From Candidatus Bathyarchaeota archaeon (GTDB taxonomy: Archaea > Thermoproteota > Bathyarchaeia > 40CM-2-53-6), in NCBI GenBank assembly GCA_005888735.1, contig VBBN01000036.1, forward strand, positions 55,053 to 119,052: a stretch of DNA of 64,000 nt, given 5' to 3'. Of the stretch, positions 44,360 to 53,306 are shown piece by piece. A model generated the notes under the pieces. That model searched no databases. It worked only from the letters and a program-made list of their open reading frames with translations, and was not told the origin of the DNA. The position numbers and the translations under genes were made by a program. How positions within the stretch are numbered: position 1 is the stretch's first letter; each line of letters opens with the position of its first letter.

Positions 44360-44992
44360 TCAGACCCACTCTTGAGGCGAGAGGGTCCTTGGATTCCGCG
44401 GGAAAGTGTTGTCCGGACCATGAACACTGACTCCTTTCACAATCCACGTTTGTCTCTGAGGAAGAATTTGTAGTGGGAATTTTGACGTTAGCTTGTCTAG
44501 GGTGAGTCTACTATGAACCTCGATAGAACATGGAGGTAGAGCCTCAGCTTCTAGCAGTTGCTCCTCACATCCTTCTCCATCCATTTTCATGAAGTCGAAC
44601 GGCTCCTGTAACATCGAGATAGCGAACGGTTCCATCTTAATCTCCATGCTCCAATTGTTACGAATCATGTTCTCGTTTAGCACTTTGAACCGTACAGGTT
44701 CAGGCTCTACCGCGATGACTTTCGTGGCCCCGTGAAGATAGTAGAATAGTGCGGTTTCCCCACATCCCGCACCCACGTCTAGAATCGTTTTGTCTTTAAG
44801 GGGGAAGCTGGGGAGGTATTGTTTTTTCCAGGCGTACCATTCTCGGAAAATTATTCGGTAATAGTCAGGGAGAAGCCGGACAACGTACGGTCCTATCTTG
44901 AGCGTGTCCGGTCCCACTTGTCGCCAGTTCCATGTTATCGCCAAGTGTTTGGCATATTCGAACAGTCCCATGTCTCGTTCGGGGAATATCAT
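44360..44992 (-). CDS. FkbM-like SAM-dependent methyltransferase
   Basis: 210 residues. SAM motif ILDVGAGCGETALFYYLHG, then VIAVEPEPVRFKVLNENM, typical of FkbM-type methyltransferases that act on sugars. Shorter than most (about 240-280), with motif IV as FDFMKMDGEG. Located between surface-sugar genes, so probably modifies a glycan. Start ATG at 44992, alternative seven codons later. Confidence 0.8.
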   Translation of the reverse strand: MIFPERDMGLFEYAKHLAITWNWRQVGPDTLKIGPYVVRLLPDYYRIIFREWYAWKKQYLPSFPLKDKTILDVGAGCGETALFYYLHGATKVIAVEPEPVRFKVLNENMIRNNWSMEIKMEPFAISMLQEPFDFMKMDGEGCEEQLLEAEALPPCSIEVHSRLTLDKLTSKFPLQILPQRQTWIVKGVSVHGPDNTFPRNPRTLSPQEWV

Positions 44993-45086
44993 TTTTCTAG
45001 GATACGTTCTTCCTGCGTCTGATCCTCTTAAACTATCAGCCTTTTACCTTGCAAGGAGGCGAGATGCACTGGTACATTGAACCTGA

Positions 45087-45797
45087 TCATCTTCTCCCAG
45101 TCCGAAGACGGGACAAGAAGCGCCTCAGTCGAAAGTTGGTATATTGAAAGACACGCCAGGGGTATGAAAACCGGGTCAAGTTTCGACCCCCTATGATGCA
45201 GCGAAAGAAACTGATTGACATATCGACTATGACGGGACAACCACTGTTCTCGCAGAGCCAGTTATAATAGATTTTTGCAGGATACTCAGGATTCGCGAAT
45301 CTTGTCTTCTCCCATGTCCAACGGGGAAAGATGAGACAGGAGCCGACGCTGGAAACCTGAACTAGTGTTGGCAGTTCGGGAGAGCCTTTCCTGTTGTAGA
45401 ACGCCAACTCGGGACATGCCCAGCCGTCGTAGAACACTTGTTTGGTTAGCAGGCGGTCTTTGAGATATATCCAGACCGGTGCCCCGAGAATCAAGTTCTC
45501 GTCGGCGGTCTCCTTATAGCGCCTGATGAGTTTCTTGATGGCTGCTTCCTGTTTCAGATAGTATGACTCGACCATTATGACATGAGATGTCTCGGGAAAC
45601 CGTGCCAAGGCCTCGGTGAGGCATTGGTTCTTCAATTCTGTGATGTGGAGTACTCGGCGGAGACCCGATTCGTAGTTATTCGCTCGTTCCTTTCTTTCAT
45701 TTTCCGGAGTGACGAGGCAATAGAAAGGGATGTCGTCGCCCACCCGGGGCTTTTTCGGCCCTGGTTGAACGTCCAAGCTGACGAGACAGAAGTTCAC
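45087..45797 (-). CDS. Glycosyltransferase-like protein of the SYY family (copy 1)
   Basis: About 236 residues from a GTG at 45797 (NFCLVSLDVQPG). Contains SHVIMVESYYLKQEAAIKKLI, then LGAPVWIYLKDRL, SVGSCLIFPRWTW, all of which recur with the same spacing in the gene at 48117-48797 (DHLLIIDSYYVARVDEVKKLI, LGASIWYWD, GVGGCWILPRSMW). It looks like a GT-A-like fold with an acidic pair at the metal site (V/I-E/D-S). No family name can be given by reading. The longer frame to 45869 adds non-homologous residues. Confidence 0.65.
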   Translation of the reverse strand: MNFCLVSLDVQPGPKKPRVGDDIPFYCLVTPENERKERANNYESGLRRVLHITELKNQCLTEALARFPETSHVIMVESYYLKQEAAIKKLIRRYKETADENLILGAPVWIYLKDRLLTKQVFYDGWACPELAFYNRKGSPELPTLVQVSSVGSCLIFPRWTWEKTRFANPEYPAKIYYNWLCENSGCPVIVDMSISFFRCIIGGRNLTRFSYPWRVFQYTNFRLRRFLSRLRTGRR

Positions 45798-45988
45798 CGT
45801 ACCCGCTCCTTCACCCAACCTCAGCCTAAGATAGTAGGCACTGTCGCTTCCCCCTTCGCGCGAGAACAATCAAAAATGAACCGGTCAAGCTTCGCGAGTG
45901 GGACCTGAATGAGGCTGCGGAAAATCCTCTGAAGCTTCCTTCTCATCTGTCCGCCGGGCTGTGGGTTGCAATGCACGATTACAGTCGG

Positions 45989-46237
45989 CTACTTCTTGAC
46001 CCCTACCGGGCTGCCAGCCATTAGCTTTTCGGCTTTTTCAATTGCTTCCTCAAACTGTCTCTTCTCTTGTTGAGTCATGTTCTTTTGCTGGTCAAGGATC
46101 CTTGCGATGGCCTTGGCGGTCAGCATCCAAAGAGGAATGAACACTTGTTCCTCCTTTCCTGGAACGGCTTTGTAGATGTACGGGTTTGCTTCCGTGCTGA
46201 CGGATGCGTCGGCCTCGAATGCGCCCGTTCGCTTCAT
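45989..46237 (-). CDS. Hypothetical small soluble protein, pair gene 2
   Basis: 82 residues: a mostly polar protein with a helical, charged end (QQEKRQFEEAIEKAEKLMAG). The ATG overlaps the preceding gene's stop (ATGA), so the pair is coupled. Unknown function. Confidence 0.55.
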   Translation of the reverse strand: MKRTGAFEADASVSTEANPYIYKAVPGKEEQVFIPLWMLTAKAIARILDQQKNMTQQEKRQFEEAIEKAEKLMAGSPVGVKK

Positions 46238-46485
46238 GTGATATAGTCCAAGGAGACAGCAATAGGCGTTAGAACTACGGCTCCTATGATCACGAAGTTG
46301 ACCAAGTGAGGAAAGAGAGTCTGTAAGTAGCCGCCGACGGCTCCTCCTGACTCGATTGCCGGTTTAATCGCTAGGGAGTACACTACTATGACTGTGCTAA
46401 TGAAGCCGAGTGGAAATGCAATATAGAGTGAGTAGCCCGTTCGAAAGTAGAACCAAGCTCTGAAGAGCATTTTAGTCAGCTTCAA
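46234..46485 (-). CDS. Hypothetical small membrane protein, pair gene 1
   Basis: 83 residues. Two hydrophobic segments (about 20-43 and 62-80) with an aromatic N-terminus (FRAWFYFRTGYSLY). Partner of the following soluble protein. Unknown; no family recognised. Confidence 0.6.
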   Translation of the reverse strand: MKLTKMLFRAWFYFRTGYSLYIAFPLGFISTVIVVYSLAIKPAIESGGAVGGYLQTLFPHLVNFVIIGAVVLTPIAVSLDYIT

Positions 46486-46663
46486 CTTTGGTCATTGCGA
46501 AGCATTCCCTGGGCCACGTTTAACTCTTCATCTCCTAGAAATCGCATCTTGAGCGGGTCGAGGGTTTACCCTCGAGACGTCCGTGGGCAACAGGAAATGT
46601 CCTGTAATTCTTTATCCGCTCCCTAAATGGACAACACTCCATTAACTCCTTCAGGTAACGATT

Positions 46664-47914
46664 ATGGCAAGAACTCTCATGCGAAATATCGTGCCAGTCA
46701 CCAAGTCGTGCAGGGTATGCCACTCAGGTAGGCTCGTGAGGGTTCTTTCGTTGGGTAATCAATATGTTTCGGATTTTGTAACTGCAGCCGGTCGTAGTCC
46801 GCGTTCTCCATTGGACCTAGTTCGGTGCCGAGAATGCGGATTGGTTCAACTGGATCACACGTTCCCCAGGGACTCTCTCTACCGTCGTTACTGGTATAAG
46901 TCTGGAATAAGCGAGTCTATGAGGAATGCCCTGAAGGACGTTGTCGTCCAGGCTTGTAATACAATTCCCGTTCAATCGGGAAACATCGTACTCGATATTG
47001 GTTGCAACGACGGGACACTTCTTCGCCAATATGGGGTTCCGGGATTGCGACTAATAGGATTTGAACCTGCAAGAAACCTCGTTAAAGAAGCAAGAAAGGG
47101 CACCGAATTCATCTTCAACGACTTCTTCAGTTTCGAAGCCTTTCGTCGGAAATTCGGCGAGTCAAGAGCTGTGATTATGACGAGCATCGCAATGTTCTAC
47201 GATCTGGATGATCCGAACAGCTTCGTCGATGATGTGGCAAAGACTCTTGACCCTAACGGGATCTGGGTCATACAACAAAACTATCTTCCAGCAATGCTGA
47301 AAAACAACGGGTTCGACAACATCGGCCATGAACACCTCACCTACTTCTCCCTAAGAACCCTGACCCGACTTATGAACAACCACGGAATGAAGATTTTTCA
47401 TGTGGAAACAAACGAAGCGAACGGTGGTAGCTTCCGGGCGTACATATGCCACGGAGAGCGTTTCCCGATTCGGGAATCCGTAAGGGCGATGACGAAGTAC
47501 GAACACCGTATCTTTGAAAGGAAGCCCTCGATTTACAAATCGTTCGCGAGGAACATTCGAGAAATAAGAGTGCGCCTTAGAAGGTTCATCACCTATGAAG
47601 TGAAAGCCGGAAAGAGAGTCTACGTTTACGGAGCTTCGACAAGGGGAAATACGATTCTGCAATACTGTGGACTTGACTATCGACTGATCAAGAAGGCAAC
47701 GGACGCTAATCCTGAAAAATGGGGCCGTAAGACGGTAGGAACCCTTATTCCCATCGTTTCGAAGGAAGAAGCGCGCCGTGACAGGCCTGACTACTTCCTA
47801 ATTCTTCCGCATCATTTCCTTCAAGAGATCGCGGCTGCAGAAGCAGAATACCTTGAGAGGGGGGGCAAGTTCATCGTCCCCTTGCCGAACTTTCGAATTC
47901 TATCGCGAAGATGA
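46664..47914 (+). CDS. Zinc-binding sugar C-methyltransferase, NovU/TylC3 type
   Basis: 416 residues. Three parts typical of this family: an N-terminal zinc-binding module (Cys16-x2-Cys19 and Cys55-x2-Cys58), a SAM-binding domain (VLDIGCNDGTLLRQYG) and a C-terminal domain with VYVYGAST-like RVYVYGASTRGNTIL. It C-methylates NDP-4-keto-6-deoxysugars, consistent with the 4,6-dehydratase in this island. ATG at 46664. Confidence 0.88.
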   Translation: MARTLMRNIVPVTKSCRVCHSGRLVRVLSLGNQYVSDFVTAAGRSPRSPLDLVRCRECGLVQLDHTFPRDSLYRRYWYKSGISESMRNALKDVVVQACNTIPVQSGNIVLDIGCNDGTLLRQYGVPGLRLIGFEPARNLVKEARKGTEFIFNDFFSFEAFRRKFGESRAVIMTSIAMFYDLDDPNSFVDDVAKTLDPNGIWVIQQNYLPAMLKNNGFDNIGHEHLTYFSLRTLTRLMNNHGMKIFHVETNEANGGSFRAYICHGERFPIRESVRAMTKYEHRIFERKPSIYKSFARNIREIRVRLRRFITYEVKAGKRVYVYGASTRGNTILQYCGLDYRLIKKATDANPEKWGRKTVGTLIPIVSKEEARRDRPDYFLILPHHFLQEIAAAEAEYLERGGKFIVPLPNFRILSRR

Positions 47915-48116
47915 TTTGTCGGCGTTGAGAAGGTGTTGTCGTCAATTCTTATCTCCTTTCCTGACCTATTGAGGCAAAACGAACGCTCGGTCTCGGAGGT
48001 TCAAATCCCGACTCATAGGTGAGGCTTCAAATGCGTCAGCTGTTTTTCGAGTTGTCCACTTTAGTCAGTTCTTTAGAGTTCAGACATACGCCCAATAATG
48101 GACGCGTTTCAGGATA

Positions 48117-48797
48117 TTGAAGCTAATAGCCGTTTGTATTAGTGGAAAGAGATACGAAGTCAACTTTCCAGTCCCTTTTTTCTGCTATACCGGGGGCTAT
48201 GAGCCTATTGAGGGTCACGACAACCGAAATCTGAATCGCCTTCAATATCTAACGTCTAGATATAACGCAGCTGTCAGCCATGCAATTGGTATACACCGCG
48301 ACGCGGACCATCTGCTCATTATTGACAGCTATTATGTCGCCCGCGTCGACGAAGTGAAGAAGCTCATCATGGATTACGAAGACGGTTCCGTACTAGGGGC
48401 CTCCATATGGTACTGGGACAGGTCGCATGTCCGTCCTAGGATTCGTTATTACGATACGCTGTCTGTGAACGAATTTAGAGGGCGAGCGTGGAGTAGTCTT
48501 GCGAAGCTTCCCTCGGGTATCATCTCAGTTTCCGGCGTAGGGGGGTGCTGGATCTTGCCAAGGAGCATGTGGGAGGCGTCTGGAGGCTTCTTCATCCCGG
48601 CCAGCGAACCGCAGGCAGGTGGTTCAAAGGGCCTCAATACAGGCCGTACCAAAGCCCAGCTAGATTGTAACGTGAGACTCTGGCGAACTCATGCCACTAA
48701 TCAAGACATTCCGGATTACTCATGGCCGAAACGAGCCCGCGTGTCCTTCGGAGATTGGAGGCGAAGATTTCAGCGTTTCTTGTTCAAGAGGGAGTAA
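48117..48797 (+). CDS. Glycosyltransferase-like protein of the SYY family (copy 2)
   Basis: 226 residues, TTG start at 48117. Homologous to the minus-strand gene at 45087-45797: LLIIDSYYV, LGASIWYWD and VGGCWILPRSMW occur at the same spacing. N-terminal strand VCISGKR, then a polar loop; the C-terminus is basic. Likely sugar-transfer enzyme of the island; donor unknown. Confidence 0.65.
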   Translation: MKLIAVCISGKRYEVNFPVPFFCYTGGYEPIEGHDNRNLNRLQYLTSRYNAAVSHAIGIHRDADHLLIIDSYYVARVDEVKKLIMDYEDGSVLGASIWYWDRSHVRPRIRYYDTLSVNEFRGRAWSSLAKLPSGIISVSGVGGCWILPRSMWEASGGFFIPASEPQAGGSKGLNTGRTKAQLDCNVRLWRTHATNQDIPDYSWPKRARVSFGDWRRRFQRFLFKRE

Positions 48798-48852
48798 CCG
48801 AGGAGTTTCCAGTCAGCCCACGATAGGAACGAAAACTTGAGTGTGTTGAAAT

Positions 48853-49821
48853 ATGAATTTTGGAATTCGGATGTCGGCGTCAGGTAAGCCATCTTATTCA
48901 ATCATAGTTGTAAACCACAATGGGGGCTCACTGATCGCGAGGTGCATCGAGTCGGTAGTCCGATTTACCGACGATTTCGAGCTAATACTTGTGGATAACA
49001 GCTCTACAGATGGAAGTGACCTAGCAATAGCCGATGTACACCCTGAAACTGTCATTCTCAAGAACCGAACCAATCTTGGATTCTCCAGAGCTAGCAATAT
49101 GGGGATTCTGCATGCCAAGGGACCTTGGATTGTCTTGCTTAACCCTGATACAATCGTTACCCCTAATTGGCTCGCCAATCTATCTGAATGCATGAAGTCC
49201 TCACCTCGCCACGGGATCGCTACTCCCAAGCTCATGAGGCCAAACGACGCAATCATAGATGAATCAGGGCTTACTTTTGATTTCTCGACAGGATACACTC
49301 GCGGCAGAGGAGCCGGAGAAGTCGACAAAGGACAGTTCAATGTGCGACAAGAGATTCCCTTGTGCTCTTTCGCGTGCACGATGATAAAGAGAGACGTTTT
49401 CAAAGAAATCGGACTCTTGGACGAGAAGATGTTTCTTTACTATGAGGATGTGGACTTCTGCCTTAGGGCTAGGATAGCAGGCTGGAAGGTGATGTACTGT
49501 CCGGAGAGCCTAGTGTATCACACTAGAGGAGGACTCACTCCGCGTTCATCTATCTTCCGTGGAAATGCGGTAGCATACCGCCTTCGAATCATCCTAAAAT
49601 GTTACGACTCGTTCAATGCTCTGAAATTCGGAGTTGCAAGGGTATTTCGTGATGTCGTCGCTATGGCTGCCGGAATAAAGAATAACGACCTAGGATATTT
49701 TCTGGCCTATTTGCGTTCACCTTTCTGGAACGTGATAAACTTGCCGATTCAAGAGAGGAGGACCCTCCAATCTAAGAGACGGGTTTCCGACCGTGAGATA
49801 GCAACACTCTCGGGAATATAG
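48853..49821 (+). CDS. Glycosyltransferase family 2, rhamnosyltransferase-like
   Basis: 322 residues. GT-A opening SYSIIVVNHNGGSLIARCIESV, acidic LILVDNSSTDGS, the DxD-like LLNPDTIVTPNWL, and the ED of YYEDVDFCLRARIAGW are all present. Similar to rhamnosyltransferases of O-antigen pathways. ATG at 48853. Confidence 0.87.
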   Translation: MNFGIRMSASGKPSYSIIVVNHNGGSLIARCIESVVRFTDDFELILVDNSSTDGSDLAIADVHPETVILKNRTNLGFSRASNMGILHAKGPWIVLLNPDTIVTPNWLANLSECMKSSPRHGIATPKLMRPNDAIIDESGLTFDFSTGYTRGRGAGEVDKGQFNVRQEIPLCSFACTMIKRDVFKEIGLLDEKMFLYYEDVDFCLRARIAGWKVMYCPESLVYHTRGGLTPRSSIFRGNAVAYRLRIILKCYDSFNALKFGVARVFRDVVAMAAGIKNNDLGYFLAYLRSPFWNVINLPIQERRTLQSKRRVSDREIATLSGI

Positions 49822-49868
49822 TTCAAATGCAACCTGAGCTAGAAACAAGCCAGAGGTCTTGAACGATT

Positions 49869-50315
49869 AGATACAAGATTGTCACATTAGGCAAAGACTA
49901 CCAGGGAAAAATCAGCAGCTTCGCACAAGCAAGGAACCACTTCTTGGCGCAGCATGAATGGGTCCTTTTCATCGACGATGACGAAGAGGCTTGCGACATG
50001 CTCCTCGATTATCTAAGTCAAATCGATCCCAAGTACCCTTACTACTGGATTAGACGGATCAATCTTGCCAACGGAAGGTATCGAGCCCTGTGGAACCCAG
50101 AATACTCGCCGAGGTTGGTGTCAAACAGAGTAAAGTTTGTGGGCGATGTGCACGAGAAAGTGATCCCAAAGGACCCGCACGGCATCATCGATTTTCCAAT
50201 AATCCACAACCACAGGGGGGCCCTCGCCTACCGAAACCGCTGGTATCAAGACCTTCCCATCTACAGACTGTGGCTTCTAGCTAAGAAAGCAATGGAAGTC
50301 GTGAGAGACCGATAA
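49869..50315 (+). pseudogene. N-terminally truncated family 2 glycosyltransferase
   Basis: From just after an upstream TGA the frame reads KIVTLGKDYQGKISSFAQARNHFL, then WVLFIDDDEEACDML (acidic metal motif), WIRRINLANGRYR and HEKVIPKDPHG, a GT2 catalytic core. But the opening strand and first helix (I-P-T-x-N-E-type) are missing, and no start codon lies upstream in frame; an ATG-like start appears only at 49944. Shorter than the roughly 240-300 residues of the family. Truncated remnant, or an undetected upstream shift. Confidence 0.6.
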
Positions 50316-50403
50316 GGACCCTTTCTATCGGAATCCAAATGTCCTCCAATTGTCTTGGAGAGGAAGGAAGCGGCTCAAAATCGAGCGGGTCACAGGACCC
50401 CCT

Positions 50404-51105
50404 ATGAGCCGCCGAATTTGGAACAGAGATTGGAAGTTTATTCTTGAGAAGACGGTGCTGCGTAGGCACAGGCCCAAACCCTACGAGCCCAAAGTAAGAG
50501 AAGTGCTCCGAAACATCAAAGGAAGGCTCTTTGTCGACGTAGGGGCAAGTGACGGGGCATATTCCCTTCTGCTGCGCAGAAACTTTGTCCAGGTCTACTC
50601 ATTTGAGCCAAATCCAGAAACGTTCGAAGTTTTGAGGTGGAATATCGATAAGCAAAAAGCTCGAAACATAAAATGCTATCCTGTCGCTCTCGCTGACTTT
50701 ACCGGCGAGACTACCTTGTTTCTCGACCAACGCGTCGGAATAAGCGGTCTTTCGGACACAATACTCGCTAATTTCGAGTACAGGCCTGGCAGGGTAGATG
50801 ATGCCGGAGAGCCACACAGGTATTCAGGTCAGAAGGGGGTGAAGGTTGCTGTAAGAAAGTACGATGATGTGATCTTAAGCGAGACGGCCGACCTTGTGAA
50901 GGTCGATGTGGAAGGGGCCGAGTTTTCGGTCCTGCGAGGTGCCGGAATAGCTCTAAGTGAGAATCGTATCCGTAGCATAATGGTTGAGTTGCATAATCGC
51001 GACCAAACACAAGAGCTGCTCAAGCTTCTAGAGTCGTACGGGTTCGACACACAGCTTCTCGACTCCCATCCTCGGATTTTCGGAAAGCTTCGAGCTGGAG
51101 CTTAG
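50404..51105 (+). CDS. FkbM family methyltransferase
   Basis: 233 residues from ATG at 50404 (MSRRIWNRDWKF); a TTG 18 codons earlier is possible. SAM motif LFVDVGASDGAYSLLLRR, then VYSFEPNPETFEVLRWNI, VALADFTGETTLF and LVKVDVEGAEFSVLRGA, the classic FkbM order. O-methylates sugars in this family. Ends 29 bases before the next methyltransferase. Confidence 0.88.
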   Translation: MSRRIWNRDWKFILEKTVLRRHRPKPYEPKVREVLRNIKGRLFVDVGASDGAYSLLLRRNFVQVYSFEPNPETFEVLRWNIDKQKARNIKCYPVALADFTGETTLFLDQRVGISGLSDTILANFEYRPGRVDDAGEPHRYSGQKGVKVAVRKYDDVILSETADLVKVDVEGAEFSVLRGAGIALSENRIRSIMVELHNRDQTQELLKLLESYGFDTQLLDSHPRIFGKLRAGA

Positions 51106-51134
51106 CCTAAAGAGGGCCTAAACGTGGTCATACA

Positions 51135-51950
51135 GTGTTGAGTGATGAAAAGGCCAGTATAGTCTCGGCATACAGGGCCAGCCAGCAAGTCGAAGGATTT
51201 CTGTCGCGGCATGAGGGGGTTCTCCTATGGCACCTTGCAACGAGCAGAGTCGGCCACGGACTCATAGTTGAAGTCGGAAGCTGGAAGGGGAAATCGACCA
51301 TATGGCTAGCAAGCGGGTCCAAACTGGCAGGGAATGAAAAGGTTGCCGCGATTGATCCTCACACTGGTAGCCAAGAACACAAAGAAAGATACGGTCTAGT
51401 TTTCACATACGATGAGTTCATTTCCAATATGAAGAAATTCGGCGTGTCTGACTGGGTTGTTCCGATTCGGGAGACTTCGCGTGCAGCTGCCGAAAACTGG
51501 GCCGGAGATATCCGTCTCGTCTTCATAGATGGAAGCCACGGTTATGAAGATGTCCGAGAGGATTTTCAGTTGTGGTTTAAGCGACTAGAGTTCGGAGGGC
51601 GCCTCGCCCTTCATGACTCATATTTGATACCAGGTGGGCCATCGCGTCTGGTGGGAGAGCTGCTGATGGGAAAAGAACCTATAGCTCACGTAGGCTTCGT
51701 CGGATCCATCACATTTCTCGAAAAAGCAGACCGATCGTTGTTCCAGCATGCGCGTAACTTGCTATTGGCGTTTGTTTTTCGTCATTTCGGGAGAGTGGCT
51801 GGCTACGGAAGACCTCCGTTTAGATTCTGGCTGGGACTTCTGCTCTCCGCGACGGACAGGTCGGTAGCTGACGTCTTCTGGGTTAATTGGCAAGCATTTT
51901 TCCGACTGAAGCGTTCAAATGGGTTGTCCTATAAGGACTTGAGACCTTAG
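51135..51950 (+). CDS. Class I SAM-dependent methyltransferase
   Basis: 271 residues. IVEVGSWKGKSTIWLASG is the SAM loop and FIDGSHGYEDVREDF with LHDSYLIPGGPSRLV resembles cephalosporin-hydroxylase/Methyltransf_24 enzymes. The C-terminal 80 residues are more hydrophobic. TTG start at 51135. Neighbour of FkbM, likely the same glycan pathway. Confidence 0.78.
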   Translation: MLSDEKASIVSAYRASQQVEGFLSRHEGVLLWHLATSRVGHGLIVEVGSWKGKSTIWLASGSKLAGNEKVAAIDPHTGSQEHKERYGLVFTYDEFISNMKKFGVSDWVVPIRETSRAAAENWAGDIRLVFIDGSHGYEDVREDFQLWFKRLEFGGRLALHDSYLIPGGPSRLVGELLMGKEPIAHVGFVGSITFLEKADRSLFQHARNLLLAFVFRHFGRVAGYGRPPFRFWLGLLLSATDRSVADVFWVNWQAFFRLKRSNGLSYKDLRP

Positions 51951-52056
51951 CACGATTCTCGGGTCACTTGTTCTAAGAACATGGATGGGTACCTCAGATG
52001 ACCCAAGCCCAATGGTGCGACCCTGTTCGTAGATACCGATAACCGAGAATAGTTTG

Positions 52057-53296
52057 TTATCTCCCCGGCACAGACTCCAGAAACTGAGTGAGGCAATCGC
52101 CAATAAACTCCTTTTCCTTGTCTCCTATTCCGCCGTGGTTACCAAAGAAAAATGAGTTGCGAGAGACTATGCGCGAATTTTTCAGCTTTCCAGAGACACG
52201 ACAGGGAATCTGTCTTTTCACTGGCTGGTCGGCAAAGTTTCCCGCCATAATCGGCCTTGTTTCGATTCCTTTGCTCTCTAGATATGACACTAACTCTGCC
52301 CGTCGCAGTTTTGTCCCGGGCCGTACCGTAACAGGATAGCCGAAGAATACATGCCTCGCCTTGGGACTATCGCTTGGGAGAATCAGCAGATCTCGGAATG
52401 GTTTCAAGCGTCGGGTCCAGTACTTGGCGTTACGTCTCCTGTGTTCGATAAACCCGTCTAGTTTCTTGATTTGGTGTATACCGAACGCTCCCTGAATCTC
52501 AGTCGGCCGCAGGTTGTAACCAGAATTTAAAAAGAGGAATCGAGGAATCTTTCAGGTCGCGAATCCACCCGAATGCGCGCATTGCTTTCAAATATTCGAA
52601 CAGCTCATCGTTGTCGGTGACTACCATTCCACCTTCTATGGTGGAAATGTGGTGAGACATGAAGAAGCTGAATGTCCCCATGTCACCGAAGGTTCCTACT
52701 TTCTTCCCTTCGAACTCCGCTCCCGTAGACTCGCAGGTATCTTCCAGCAAAAAGAGGTCATTATTGACCGCGATTCTTTTGACAGTCGTAATCTCGCACG
52801 GTAGCCCTAAGAGGTGAACAGGGAGGATCGCACTTGTTTTGGGACCTATTGCGTGTTCTATCTCGTCCGGGAGAACATTGAAGCTCTCCAGGTCGACATC
52901 AACAAGGACTGGCTTACACCCAACGTTGACTATCGGATAAACGGTGGTAACCCACGTTACGGCCGGAGTTATTACTTCTGTTCCGGGCTCGACTTTCTTT
53001 TTCAGAAGTGGGTTCGTTAGAACAGACAGCGCCAAGAGATTGGCAGAGGACCCCGAGTTAACCATGACCGCATGCTTAGATCCCAGGTAGTCTGCGAAAG
53101 CCTCCTCGAACAGTCTTACTTTCTTGCCCATAGATACCCAAGTTGACAGCATCGACTCAAGGGCCTCCTCGACCTCCTCGGCCCCATAGGTTGGAACGCT
53201 GAGCGGAATCTTTGTCTTCCCAGGAACGAACTCTTTCCTGGCTTCTCGAAAGTGCCTTCGGATGAAAGGCTTCGCTCCGGCGAGTGTTTTGTTCAA
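52057..53296 (-). pseudogene. RfbH/ColD-type PLP sugar 3-dehydratase with one frameshift
   Basis: Aspartate-aminotransferase-fold protein of the DegT group, split by a one-base shift at the run ttaaaaag (52525-52535). N-terminal part to codon 255 ends KFWLQPAAD; the other frame continues NSGYNLRPTEIQGAFG to the end at 52057. Joined, about 412 residues. The PLP site reads SFFMSHHISTIEGG: a histidine (215) stands where aminotransferases have the lysine. This is the mark of the 3-dehydratases RfbH and ColD, which remove the 3-hydroxyl of 4-keto-6-deoxysugars on the way to 3,6-dideoxyhexoses. The shift at a homopolymer suggests an error; otherwise the pathway is dead. Confidence 0.72.
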
Positions 53297-53306
53297 GTCT
53301 GGAGGG

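Noticed and set aside
47995..48017. T-loop-like sequence GGTTCAAATCC after a methyltransferase gene
   Set aside because: The flanking five-base strands do not pair and no acceptor or anticodon arm surrounds it.
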